Below are positions 12,491-25,600 of a DNA stretch of 64,000 bases, piece by piece (position 1 is the stretch's first letter; the number at the start of each line of letters is the position of its first letter). A program made the position numbers and the translations under genes. The notes below the pieces were generated by a model that did no database searches, was not told where the DNA came from, and saw only the letters and a list, made by a program, of their open reading frames with translations. Source of the DNA: Uranotaenia lowii (Eukaryota > Arthropoda > Insecta > Diptera > Culicidae); NCBI RefSeq assembly GCF_029784155.1, contig NC_073692.1, positions 431,067,324 through 431,131,323 of the forward strand, read 5' to 3'.

Positions 12491-13032
12491 GAGAGAGGCA
12501 GCTACATCATCGTATATGCGAGACTTTCTGCGAATGAAGCTGGAATAAAAGTTATCCCCCAAAAAAACAGTTCTTCGCTTTGAACTTACCCCCCAAACCT
12601 AAATCTGCCACGATGGAGGTAACAGAATCAGATTCGCTTACAATAAAAATCCCCCAAAAAAAACAGTTCTCCGCGTGAAGGACTTAGTTTGGCGTATTGG
12701 CGCGCTGTGATTTTTTCACAAACTTAAGTTGTCAATCTTGAACTTAGGTTTGGCGGGTGGCAGTTCTCAAGTTTAGGTATTTTCGATTTTCAGTGTGGTA
12801 AACAAACTGTTGCAACATAAAATTTAGTACTACCAAAAATAAATTTTGCGTTGCATGGTCTGTCCAGCAGTGCTACAAACTGCTCGAATAGTTTGTGTAA
12901 TTTGTAATGCTTGTGGAATCGCACTAGCCGGCACAAATTAACCACAAAAGGAATCGTAACAATACTCTATAAGAGGATTTGCCAGTTTAATTAACTGTTA
13001 AGAGCGAATTAGATCTAATTTGCAACTGCTGG
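12491..13032. other. Upstream region of the DUF167 gene
   Basis: It holds two direct copies of CCCCCAAAAAAACAGTTC-like sequence (about 12555 and 12651). The 200 bp before the start codon are unique-looking and probably contain the promoter and 5' UTR. I see no clear TATA box. Confidence 0.4.
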
Positions 13033-14192
13033 ATGATAAGATTTTTGTTAATTTCGGTGCAACCACTTCGAGCCATGTCATCTAAAGGCAAAAACAAGTC
13101 TAGCAAGGCTGCTAGAGCAGAGGGTGGAAAAGATTCGGCCACAGTAGCACCGGCTGTGGTGCAAGGACCAGTTTACACAGATCCCAAAACCGGCAACGTG
13201 CTCATCAAGATACAGGCAAAACCGGGATCGAAATCGAACGGGATAACCGACATAGGAGAGGAAGGTGTAGGAGTACAAATCGGTAAGTTGAATTTATTTC
13301 TTATCAATTTTTAGAAATGTCGCAAATTTAAAAATGTGTTGGTAAAGTTTATCTGTTTTTTGATCACAGTGGTCTCATTAAATTTAAACCTATAAGTTAT
13401 TTTCAAAACGTAAATTTTATATCTGGGAGCTGGGACTAATAAGTTATATTAGGAAGGAGATTTGGTCACAGAGAATTTGATCACAAACCTCCTGAATTTC
13501 AATAAATCTTCAGAAACAGGTTAACATGAGTAAACTTAATTAATTGAAATTTATCTCAACATGCTTTCAAGCTTCAAAATTTAAAATAAAATCGCGTTTT
13601 AAAAATTTATGTCTTTAGACACCTTTAGCATGTAGACCTTAAAAGATAATTTAAGTGGTTCTATAGAATTCAAATAGAATAGTACCTAAACAAATAAAAT
13701 CGAATCCAATTGAAAAAAAAAAATGAAAAAATCCAAAATATGTCAAACATTTCAGTTAATAAACATGCCAAATATATCGTCGCACCGGTTATTTACAGTA
13801 AGCCGAATACGCATTTATTGGTCAACATTATTGTCAATTATGATTGACGTTAATGCTATGTTGCAAAGATGGAGTTAAGCTAATTTTATTTGAAAATTTA
13901 TCAGATGATTACGTGAGAGTTATCTAACACGAAGAGTTTTTTTTGTTTACTTCTATTCACATTTATTTTCAAATGTTTTTTGAAAGAATTGATTTTTTTT
14001 TCAGCCGCCCCGCCGATTGACGGCGAAGCTAACACTGAGTTGGTGAAATATCTGGCCAAACTGTTGGATCTCCGCAAGAGCGATGTCAGTCTGGACAAGG
14101 GCTCCAAATCACGTCAGAAGACCATCGTGCTGGAAAAGGGTTCTCGTACCCCGGAACAGGTTCTGGACGTCTTTCGAAGGGAAGCAATGTGA
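13033..14192 (+). CDS. UPF0235/DUF167 protein, C15orf40-like
   Basis: Two exons, 13033-13282 and 14005-14192, join in phase 1 across a GTAAG...CAG intron to give 145 aa. The joined protein contains the family core: [54 protein letters not shown] and KSRQKTIVL. This is the YggU/DUF167 fold, with exon 1 supplying the first strands and exon 2 the rest. The biochemical role of the family is unknown. Two starts are possible: 13033, giving a short hydrophobic and basic leader that could be a mitochondrial presequence, or 13075, giving [11 protein letters not shown] and 131 aa. The human relative has a similar choice. The gene is convergent with garz. Confidence 0.92.
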
Positions 14193-15016
14193 TAAACATC
14201 GATTGGTCATCACTTGGTTTATGAATACATATTCCTATTACAGTAGGTAGGTTTATTTAATTTTTTCATACATTTCTGTGTATGTAGTTGTGTATAAGTA
14301 ATAGTTATACTTACTCTTCTGTGTTGAATAATATTTATATTTTTTAAAGATTGATAATAGATTAAACTACTTTTCCAAAAAGAGAATTTAAAATTTCAAC
14401 AAAAGAAATGCCTTGTGTATCTCGGTTTTTCATCAATGCTTGATTGAAAGTGTTATTTTCACATGTACATATATTTTTACTTTTATATCAACAGTTATTT
14501 CACATTCGATTAACTAAAATAATACCAGTGATTATAGACATCCATGTACCCAATAGTGTAGCAAAAAAAAAAAAGAAAAAAAATAGCAGTTTAAAATTTT
14601 CTATCATATTTTGCCTAAACATCTAATCAATACATTTAAGTGTTATATTCTATCGCAGTAGCATTAATCGTTTACGATTGACTGTTTGCACTAGATTTTT
14701 GTTTTGATTCACGTACACATTTTGTCTCCCCGGAAGACGACGAAGTTCAGTCACAGTGCTGAGTCGTCGCTTGGGATTGAAACAGATCGTCTACAATTTG
14801 ATCTGAATCTACTCACATGCAACCCACCCCATAATCCGAATTGTGTGTGCGGTTGTTCCAACAGAAGCAGCATATCCAAAGGAATGTTGGCAACCGCCGG
14901 AGGAATAGAACAGAATAAAATCAGATTAGTTTTTGCTTTCTCCAGTCCAGTTGGTAGTGGTGGTAGTAGGTGAAAGTGAAGGTCTGTGTCTTGTTTTAAA
15001 GAAGAAATGAGTTCAG
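14193..15016. other. Convergent 3' intergenic region
   Basis: This holds the 3' UTRs of the DUF167 gene (plus) and garz (minus), both ending toward each other. It is AT-rich with an A-run near 14563-14582. No further gene is supported. The small plus-strand frame at 14704-14973 is probably antisense UTR. Confidence 0.6.
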
Positions 15017-18000
15017 TTAGGGTTCACCGAATAACATTTCCGAACCTGGCGGTATTCGGCCAGCACTAAATTGAGTGGATCCAAAGTAGTTCGCCGATTG
15101 GAATACATTCTGCGGTGGCAGCGCTGCAGACGCTGGTTCCTGGTGACCACCGGGGATAGGATGATGTTGCGGTTGCTGCTCTGATGGTTGCTGTTGTTGG
15201 TTATTTTGATCGATTTGCAGCGTGAGGTTGTATGGGTCGTTTATGTAGTCGCTGTAGATGTCGCCCCCTTCGACTGGATTCTGGCTGGGCTGGACAAAGA
15301 CCGGGGCAAAGCTTTGCGCAATTCCAATTGGGACGCTTTGTAGCGATGGGTATTGATGGCCGGTCATGAGGTGGCTCATGGGCACCGTAGGTTCTTGAAT
15401 CGTTGAGTGCTTTTCGATTTCAAATGAAGGCTGCGATTGATGTTCCTTTTGTTCTGCAGTATTCAGAGGTGCCGGTGGCGGCGAAGGAGTAACCGGGAGT
15501 TCTATGATGTTGGAATAACGATTGTTGTTTTGAGGGACAATTTGTACGGATGCTTCCGGCTGAAGAATCGGTTCAACTGCTGGTGGCGGTACTAAAACAG
15601 GTGTTGGCATCGGAATCTGCGGAAGCAGTGGAGCGCTTAGTACACTGCTGCTGTTGATTAGCAGATTGTTTTTCATCGAAACCGGTGCTTGCTGCACTTC
15701 TTCCGCTTGGGGTGATAAGGTTGGCTGAAGAGCAACTGCGATAGCCTGCTCGACTGGCTGTTGAACAGGACTTGGTGCCAATGGAACTGATGAGGTTTGT
15801 TTAACTCTAGGTGTATGCGCTTCAATTGAAAGTTAAAAGGTATCAAAAAAGATTGCAACTGAAATTAGGAAATCAAAATTTATTACTTACCATCACTTTT
15901 GAATAATTCGTCCTTTAAATGCGGCAAAAATCCGGAAATTCGCTGCCAAGTTACATCCCACAAAATTGAATGTGTTACGCCGTCACTGTTATGAAAGACG
16001 CATACCTGCAAGAAACGCAAGTGTTGATATGTAAAACTCCGAAAGTAATAAGGTAATTATATTGGAACTCTTAAAACCATTATTGTGTGTAAAAACAAAC
16101 AAGCGGGTATACTGATCATTATACTATCGAGGAATTAAAGCAAATAAATTTCATTATAAAAGTGTAGAATTTGAATAATAATTCATAATCATCACATCAT
16201 CGCATACAAAATCGCTTACCGAGTGCATCACGAGCAGCATGTTCTTCAAGCTTTCCAGCACCGCTTCATACAACATGTCGGAGCCGATTTTCATAAACCG
16301 CTCGAAGTAGTCCAAGATCTCCAACCACAGCTCGTTGAAACCGGCCAGCGCTATCAAAGGCGTCAGATGATGCAGGAAAACTTTGGACATTATGGTGGCC
16401 GTTCTCATACGAGACTCCTCTAGTAGAGCCGATTCGGTCGGCTTAACAGGTTTCTCGCTCAGCAGTTCCGAGAGCAGCGGGAAAAGGACCTATAGATAGA
16501 TTCAAAAGTAGATGGTATGACCCATTTTATATTATGTGTCTGTTCCTATCTTACCTGCTTGAAGCATCCTGCCCACTCAAGTCCACTGAGAGTTTGCAGA
16601 TCCTGAACTAGGAGAGCACGTTGAAGACAAGTTATCGCGCTTGTTCGTACCTGTGAAAATAGTTTTCCATAAGCGTTTTTTTAAGTACATTTAACTGCAA
16701 TAAAATTACCTGTCGTCGCTGATCGGTTGCAAGGCGAGCTATTCCTTGCAGCAAAGGACACCATCCCTGTGACCAAAGAGCCGAACACTGTGGGAGGGCT
16801 CCGCCTTCCTCAGCCCACCACCGGAAGATCTGTGCGGTGCGGGTGTGAAGTGTGTGCATCAAATCGAGCAATTGAATCGAAATAGACTGATACGCTTCGG
16901 GCAGATCTTCAGATTCGCTGTCACTGCTGTCGTTTCTGCGGTTGCGGTTCCGTGAATTCTTTCCGCTATCGGCCCCACCAGCTCCGTTGCCTCCGGTTGC
17001 GCTTCCACGATGCCTTCTGCGCTTCTGTTTGCCATCGTTTATCGAGGCTTCCACGAAGGTACGAATACAGCGAACGCAACTTTCAAAATTATACGGTGTA
17101 ATGTGGGCTACATTTCGCACGATAAATGCAAGACTCTCCCAGCATTTAACCAGTGCAAATGGAGAATGTTGCAGCAGTTTGCATCGATATTGTATGGTGT
17201 GTTTCGGCGATGATGATCTTGACGATACAATGTCGGCGTCCTTGTTGACCAGGATCCAATTGTCTCCCGTAGGACTAATTAGGGGAGTACATGAGTTCGA
17301 AGAATGCGCACTTTTGATGGCATTCAATTCCGAATCGGAAATGTACCCCCGATCGGGTAGGCCTGAGTCTTCTTCACTGCTAAGAGCTCCATCTGATTTG
17401 GTGCCGGAAATAGCGGGTGTTTCGTCATATTCTGGTGGAATCGCTCCAGCCCCGACACATTCCAAGATAGTGAACACTATGATCCAATCCGTTTCGGAGT
17501 GAATGTTCTGTGCACTAGTTTTCAACAGTTCGTACATGCCAACAGAGATTGGTTTTGATATCGATAGTATAACGGCTGGCTTCAGCAAGAGCAGCATTCG
17601 TAAGCTCTGTAAAATAGTCGAACATATTTCTTCGTTTCTCATCAGATAGATGGCCAACTTTAACAGTGCAACCGTCGATCGTTGTAGCAGATACGAGTAG
17701 CTGCAAGATGAAGAGCCGTTCAGAAGCAAATACAGTTGATCCTGGCAATTTTTCCATATTGGGAGAAGTCGATCACGATTCTGAATTAATATTTTGACCA
17801 AAATCTCCAACAGGAATACTACAGTATTCTCCGCATACGGTAATCCAACCGATTTGTGACTCTCGGGAGGTTTCGTCAACGCCAGTAGACAATTGACCAG
17901 TTCGACTAGTGACTCAAACTGTAAAAACTTTGATTCGTTTACTATTTGATCGATCTGGCACTCCTTTATGCAACGTTTGGAAAATTTAATTATTTCCTGC

Positions 18001-21000
18001 TCCTCGTATGATGGTTGCCTTTGGCCATCGTTGCTCAGATACGAATACAGGCTACTGAGTAGACCGGCATCTGTTTTGGGCAGCTGAATCTGCTCACGGA
18101 TCAACGTTACTTTCCCTCCCGGTTCACAGAAATCTTCAGCCTCCATGAGAGTTTTGGGAAGAAGTTTCAACCTTGAAGAGAAAAACCAAAGTTAAAGAAA
18201 ATATACTACAGAATATGATCAAATCACACTTACCTAAACAGTTGTAACACCACTTCGATGATGTGCTTCCAACCTTCCCGCATGCAATCTCCGTGGTCGT
18301 GTATCAACGCGAAAACTGTCTTCATAGCCAGCTGGGCCTTGGCACTTTGACCGAACTGCACATTAGTGGTGATCTCGTGCACATCCACCGGTGGATTCAA
18401 CAGCGATGTAAACTTGCACAGGGTTAACACCAGAGCGTCGAAATCCCCATGCAGACTGTAATGCGAAGCAATGACCGCCGATTTGATAAATCCGTTGATC
18501 GATTTCTGGTATAGCTGCGTATTGTCGGGGCTTTTGTCGAAAATAAAACTCAAAGCTGCCAGTGTTGATCCCTGTATTATGCGGAACAGGTCCCGATCGT
18601 GGTTCGGTCCGAACACGTGCTGAAAAACTCCATCTTTGGTGGCGCCACGACGCAGCAACACCTTCCACAGATAGTTCTCTCGAACCAGCCCCGTTTGCTC
18701 GGCGGGCATTACGATTTCTTCGTTCCTGTTGGGTTGTGAGGACAGTTAATCATTAAGCCCAGTTATTTTATCGATTCTTGTAACTTACCGAATAGCATTG
18801 TACACGTTGATCAGCATATCCTGATCGAAATCAGAGTTGCCGTTCAAGCCGCGCAAGTTTTTCAAAAAGTCGTCCACCGTCATCGGGACATTCAACCGTT
18901 TTGCATTGTGGTTGTGTTGATCCATGTTCAACATAATAATGGCATACGCCAGACGGAATGCTGCATCCGTATTGGCAAAAGGTTCGTTGTTGCATGTCTG
19001 GATAAAACAAAAACGAAAGAATTAGTTTCCCCCCAAAATGCATTCAACACAACACTACTTACATGCCAATGTTCAGCAAAATGTTCCATCACTAGGAAAA
19101 TGAGCGGAGCTTCCCCAGGCAATCGGAACGTTTCCAGGTATAACCGAAGTGCCTGATCGATTGTTAACCCAGCGAAATCAAACGACTTAACAAACACCTC
19201 CAGAATCCGGCTTTCCACGTTTTTCTTTTTGCTAATGTACTCGCCAATCATCTTCTTATCGAGGCCGGAATTTTCTCTCAAGAAATGGGCCACCTCCAGG
19301 GGGTCCAGGGTGGCATTCAGGATATTATTTTCCTGCAGAAACTGGATACCCTTCTCGGGCCGCTGGTTGAACAGGTCCGTTCCCTGCGTGAGCAGCCGTT
19401 TCTTTTTCTTGATCGCAGCCAACTCCTCCTGACTTAGGGCTGATTCCTGGTTGCCGATCTGGCGCAACCGATCCTCGGTTTGGCTCGATTTGAGGATATT
19501 GTTGATACTCTCGACCACCGTGTCGCTATCGTCTGCATCTAGAGATTGCGAAAAGTTGTCGTTAACAAATATGATACGATGCTGTGAATATTACACCAAT
19601 GTGCTAAATTTTGACCAACATCAACCGAATGGATTATAAATTGAAAAGTTCTCCGCAAACCAGAAGTCGCGTTATAAAAATCGCACTACCACTTTTTCCC
19701 AACACGAGTGAACTTGCTCTAACGGCATGCTCTTATAGGGTCAAAGTTATTATTGATCTTCCATGAAAAAGTAAATTGCCGTTAAAATGCAATCTGATAA
19801 TAACCTCAAGTTTTATTCGAAATTTTTTCACTTTAAATTATTTTCATTTTATATCATTTACCAAAATAAAACTTTTTGTATAAAACTTGTAAAAGATATT
19901 GGGTTAAAAATGACTGAAGTTGAGCTGGCGTTCATACGTAACAATCTTACCCTGTGGGCTTCCGACGTCGCTCTGGTCCAAATGAGAAGCAGTACCGGGG
20001 GCCAGTGTCGGGTCCAGCACAATCTGTTCAACGCTAGAATTGTTCCGCGAGTGGCGCATGTAGGTCGTCTTTTCGCCGTTCTTTGCCTGCACACAGTTCC
20101 GCTCAATTGCACCGACAATCGTGAGCAGCGCATCCATCGACAGCGTGTGGACACTGTAGATCGAGTGCGTGGCTGAAAGTGTGTTTTTGGACATTAACTT
20201 GGTGAGGTCCTCGAACAGGTTGGTGCAGTACAGGTCACAGTCGTAATTGATGTACAGCTCGGCTGCGAACCCGGGAATGCGAAAAAGTTGCAGTAGATTA
20301 TCCAGTGCCAGTTCCCGTGCCTCATAGAGGATGCGCGGATTTTCGTTGACGATCAGATCGGCCAGTTTGGTAAGGTAGTACTCAAGTTGGAATTTAAGCT
20401 GGGAGCGTAGGGATTCGAACATGAGAAAGCATAGCTGTAGGTCTGCGGCAAAGATCGATATTCGCTCGGTAGCTAGGAGAGCGAACAAATTTTTGCAAAG
20501 ATCATCTTTGACTATGGTGAGCAGGGATTCATATTTGCCTATGCTGTCGGCACCGACTTCGAAAGTAACGGTGAGCAAAGTGAGACCCATGTGGATCATA
20601 ACGTCAGTGTTTTGTTTGTCCAGTGGATTGCAAAGCGACACGAGGAAACGGAACAGTTCTCGGATACAAGGGAGACCGTAGGGAAGGTGTGGGGTAGGTC
20701 CGGATGGTTCCTCGTCTTGTTGTTGAGTGAAGCGGACTCCTACGGAATTGACGAACGAATCTGTTACCGATTCTTCAATTTCGGGTATGTTAGGTTGTGG
20801 TGGTGCTGTTTCTTCTACGATTTGTTGTGATTCTACGCCCTCTTCAGGGATTGGACCTTGTTTGGGTTCCTGACAGGTTTTGGGAGTTTGGGAAATTGCT
20901 CCCTGCATATCTACAATTGGTCCAGCTGGAGTCGCAGGTGTCGTGGACAGGGGAGGAGGCTTCAAGCCTTGGGGCGCATTTCCCACTACGGGAGTTTTTG

Positions 21001-21880
21001 GTTCCTGTTCCTGGTCATCGCTGGTGACAATTTTGGGTGTGGCCATGGTGGCTTTTATTTCAGTTCTACTAGTTTTGCGTTTCTTGTTGGATTGATCAAT
21101 CGTACTGGATCGCATTTTAAGCGATTTCAAATTAAAGTTTCCGCTTTCTACAAACTGTGGCAGTCTCATGAATAGCAAAAGAACAATATCTTTGAGCGCA
21201 TTCTCCGCTGTTTTCCGAACCGATTCGTTCAATCGTGGTTCGAAGCACAATCGGAAACAACTGAGAATAATGTCGCAAATGCACTCATTGGACAGAGCAC
21301 TTCCCTCTGGACTGAGCACCAGAGTACGTAGCACCTGGATAACCTTCATTAGCACGATTCCATCTGAAGTGTTGTCTGTTCCAACGAAACGAGCGTGGGT
21401 CGCTGCATCTGCTATGCTCTCTACCGTTGCGGCCAAAGTTGAATGTGTCGGATCGATCAGTCCGTATGAAAGAAATTTGTTGACAGCCGAAAGTGCCAAA
21501 CTGGTCACAGGCCCTGTCGTTTCTTCCGATCGGATTACCTCCAGGAATGGACCCAGAAACACTCCTGGTTCCACCAGTCGCAAATCTTCAATTTGAAGCA
21601 ATTTTTCTTTCAAATCGTGAAAGCTCTTCAGCAGCACATCTTTTTCGTCATCCTAAAAATTCAACATATTGAGAGTTAATCAAATGGTCGTCCTCGTCAT
21701 TTTTCACGATTAAACCTCCAGCATAATTAGCTGGAACATAAACAAACTTCAATTAAGCACCGTAATTAACCAATTTACCTGATACGAGTTGGAATTCCAG
21801 CGGGATCCACGACGCATCGCCGTGGTCAGAGTGGACATCTCCCCCCGCACCACGAAGATCCCATTGCCCGGTGGGGACAT
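15017..21880 (-). CDS. garz: Golgi brefeldin A-resistant Arf-GEF (garz/GBF1)
   Basis: This guanine-nucleotide exchange factor activates Arf1 at the cis-Golgi and drives COPI vesicle formation. I place ten coding exons: 21779-21880, 19951-21652, 19063-19538, 18789-18997, 18234-18725, 16710-18171, 16555-16650, 16220-16489, 15891-16005 and 15017-15819. All junctions are GT-AG with matching phases and total 1,908 codons. Domain order is as in GBF1: N-terminal DCB ([20 protein letters not shown]), HUS box with NYDCD near residue 505, Sec7 domain about 640-840 with the catalytic glutamate in FRLPGEAP (about residue 744) and [13 protein letters not shown], then the HDS regions ([25 protein letters not shown]). 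A long Pro/Gln-rich tail ends the protein. The start [15 protein letters not shown] matches the family N terminus. No frame damage is seen. Confidence 0.96.
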
Positions 21881-22625
21881 TTTGACCGAAACTTCGTGCT
21901 ACCCCGGATAGAAAATCCTTCGAAAAGCCCCCCACAAACCGAATATCTCCAAAACAGTCTCCAAAAATCTAGAAAATATGGAAACAAAAATCGCTTAAAA
22001 ATTTTCACCTCGAACCATTTACTTCCAACTCACAATAATGACGTTTACTATTTTCCACTTTCGTCTTGCTCAGTTCGGGATGGCCAGCGCAAAGGAAGAT
22101 GAAAAAAGGTTTGACGGATGAATAGCATTGATATGCTGTGGTTAGTTTTATGCGCGAGTGGGGTGCGGGGCCACGAGCTACCACCCACTTCTGGCACCCT
22201 GTGTTTTGCGATTGGATGGCAAAATGTCAAAACGACCAAAACAAAGTTGGTTGCTTTTAGGCTGAAGGGGGTGGAAAAGGTGGGAAATGCGCAGGAGGGC
22301 AGTTTTGTTTTGCTCTTTTTATTGCTATGAACGACCTCTCGCGTGAAAAAAGGAAGCATAGCTGCACGTTGCAAAACAAAATTCAATTTATCGCTTAAAT
22401 TGAAACTATAGAAAAGAGTTGCAATAAAATTTGTTTTTCAAAACAAATTATGTATTTAAATCGAGTGTAAAAAAACCATAAACAGGTTTTTATTCCAGGA
22501 TCTTACTCTAAAAGTTGCTGTTCAAGAGAAACAATGAATTATCTTCTTAAAGCTCTTTTAATTATTTTGTTTTTTTTTTCTTTAAATATAATATATAGAC
22601 TACTAAACTTATTCTATAGAGAAAG
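21881..22625. other. garz 5' flank and 3' flank of the RING gene
   Basis: The garz start lies at 21880. Upstream sequence to about 22400 is less AT-rich and should hold its 5' UTR and promoter. 22400-22625 is AT-rich and forms the 3' UTR side of the RING-H2 gene on the same strand. No other exon is supported. Confidence 0.5.
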
Positions 22626-25600
22626 CTAGATGTTAATCATTTTGCGACATATGGGACAGGAGTTGTTCTGTTGAACCCATCGATCTATGCACTCGGGGTG
22701 GAATTTGTGCTTACAGGGCAGCACCCACGTGGTGTTATCCTTGTCGAATATCAAATCGAAGCAAATGGAACAGGATTGGCCTAGGCGGGATCTGAAATGA
22801 AGAATAAATAAAAAAAGGGGATGAATATAAAAGCGAGGAAAAGAAGCTTAATTGGAATTTCTATAAAATTATTATTATTTTTGTAAATCATGAATGTCTG
22901 ATTCAGGAATCGTTACGAACTTGGCTCGGTACAGAAACCCGATTAAAAATAAAGAATCTCAAGAAATTTTTGTATATGTATACAATGAACAACCAAGCTC
23001 AAATTTGTAAAACTGTAATTAAATGCAGCTTCAATTTAGGAAATTAAGAAAAAATATGTTTTCTAGGATTAAAAAAATCAAATAACTTTTATTAGTTTTG
23101 TTAACTATTAGGAATTTTCAAGCCAAATACAGGGTTGAGAATCTGTTAAAGAAATTGACTAGAAATCCAAATCAGGTTCAAATAACTGAAAAATCGGTTT
23201 TTATTCAGATTTCAAAACCGGAAATAACGATATTGTTTATCATCAGTTTTGTCAATTTTTTTTTTTAATTTTTGCAATTTATGTCGTTAGGTTAAATTTT
23301 TAGGGTTTTTATCATTTTTGTCGGTTTAAAATTTTTTCCCTTTTTTGCATCATTTTTTAACACATTTGCATTTTTGTGATTTGTGTCATTTTTGTTGGGT
23401 TTTTTAGTTTTTTTTTAATAGGTGATTTTGGTCATTTTCTCAATTGAGTCAGTTTTGTCTGTTTTATCATTTGTGTCACTTTCGTAATTTCATCATTGTT
23501 GTAATTTTGGTCAATTTATTAAATTTTTTGTATTTTTTTTGTTTTAATTTTGTTATTTTTATCAGTTTTGTTTTTTTCGTCATTTTTGTCATATTTGTCA
23601 TTTTTGCCTTTTTAATTTTTTTTTACATTTTTGTCATTTTCGTTAGTTTGTAAAGGGTGATACGGTCAAAATTTGGTCAGGGGAAAACGCGAGTAAATCG
23701 GCGAAATCGTTTATTTAAAAAATCGAATTAAATTTATTTTTCAAGTTTAATTAGTATAAAATTCAGGAAAAATATTCAGTTAGGCTTCCGCTTTTCCAAA
23801 TCCGAATTGCCGGGCCTTACGCTTAACCCTTGCCATCAGATTTTGTACAGCCACCTTGTCCACCTTCTTCGCCGCAGATAGCCAGTTTGCCTTGAACTGC
23901 TGCTCGTCCTTAGCAGTTTTTTTGATCTTCTTTATGTTCCGGTTGACAATAGCCTAGTATTTCTCAATTGGGCGGAGCTCTGGCGTGTTGGGAGGGTTCT
24001 TGTCCTTAGGAACCACCTGCACGTTGTTGGCGGCGTACCACTCCATGGCCTTTTTACCGTAATGGCCGTAATCCAGCCAAAACAGTTCGGAACAACCGTG
24101 TTTCTTCAGGAAAGGTAGCAGACGTTTATTCAAACACTCTTTCACGTAAATTTCTTGGTTGACAGTCCCGGAAGCTATGAAAATGCTGCTTTTCAAGCCA
24201 CAGGTATACGATGGCTTGCCAAACCAGATATTTCTTCGCGAACTTTGACAGTTTCATGTGCTTGAAAATATCTGCTACCTTTCCCCTTCTTTTTGCCGTA
24301 TAAAAATCCTGTCCCGGAAGCTGCTTGTGGTCTGCTTTGACGTAGGTTTCGTCGTCCATTACCACGCAGTCAAATTTCGTCAGCATCGTCGTGTACAGCC
24401 TCCGGGATCGCGCTTTGGCTGTCGTATTTTGTTTATCATCGCGATTTGGAGTCCCTACCTTCTTGTAAGTCGATGGTCCGGCTCGTTTTTTGGCTCGATG
24501 CACGATTGTAGACGATACACCCAGCTTATTTGCGGCATCTCGGAGAGAGAGATTAGGGTTTCGCTTGAAACTACCGGCAACTCTTTTTGTCGTCTCAGCG
24601 GCTTCCGGTTTTAGATTTCCTCCCGATCCAGACTTCCTGGCTGTTGGCTTCTAGCGATTTTGCCAGCTTTGCGTGCGAGTAGCTCGGATTTTCGCGATGC
24701 GTGAGCAAAATTTTGATACGCTGCTCTTCTTCCTTGGACGGCATTTTGACAACTGAAGAGTGAATTCCAAAATCAAAATAGGAGCAACATCCTACACACA
24801 CACCTTTAAAATGAGGGGTGTTCAGGTTTTTTAAATGCAAAATTGAAAGAAATACGTCAAGTTGATATTGACCAAATTTAGACCGTATCACCCTTTATCT
24901 TATGATCATTTTGGTTAGTTTTGTCTTTTTCGTTAGTTTTTATCATTTGTGTCAGTTTTTTTTTCATTTTTGTCATTTTTTCCTTTTTTGTAGGTTCCAT
25001 AATTATGTTGATTTTTATCATTTTTATCGATTTTGTCATTTTAGTTATTCTAGTCATTAATGTCATTTTTATTATTATTTTTTTATTTGTGTCATTATTG
25101 TCATTTTGGTCATTTTTGTCAGTTTTGTCATTTGTGTGATTTTTAAGATTTTTTTTTGTCATTATTATCATTTTAGTCTTTTTGGAATTTTTGTAGTTTT
25201 TGTAATTTCTATATTTTTTGTCTTTTTGTCATATTTTTCATTTTGTAATCCTTGGAATGTTTTTTTTTTTTATTTTAAGGACCTTTTTTTACATTTGAGG
25301 TCCAGGGAATGTTTTTTTTAATCATTTTTATATTTTTTCCCTTTTCGTCATTATGTGTATAAAGTAACGAACCTATTTCGAGCTAGGTGATTTTTTAGGA
25401 CCTCTCTTATCAATCAATTAACTATCAAAAATTTAAGCAAATATAGCCTACATACCCTATTAGTTTTGAGTTTTTTCGACATGTACTTTTCTTTTATCAA
25501 TTTTTATGTATGATTTTGAAAATGTTGTTGTGTGGCATGATTATGAAAAATGGTTGTAGGTCCTCGCGTGAACAACGTTATCTTCAAATGACAAGTTTAC

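Noticed and set aside
16942..17502. 186-codon plus-strand frame
   Set aside because: It is antisense to the long garz exon 16710-18171, whose protein clearly matches GBF1.
19787..20176. 129-codon plus-strand frame
   Set aside because: It overlaps a garz intron and exon on the opposite strand and has no family signal.
23444..23653. Hydrophobic frame resembling a membrane protein
   Set aside because: It is a translation of the TGTCATTTTT array; similar Phe/Ile/Val frames appear at 24921-25321 and 28122-28310.
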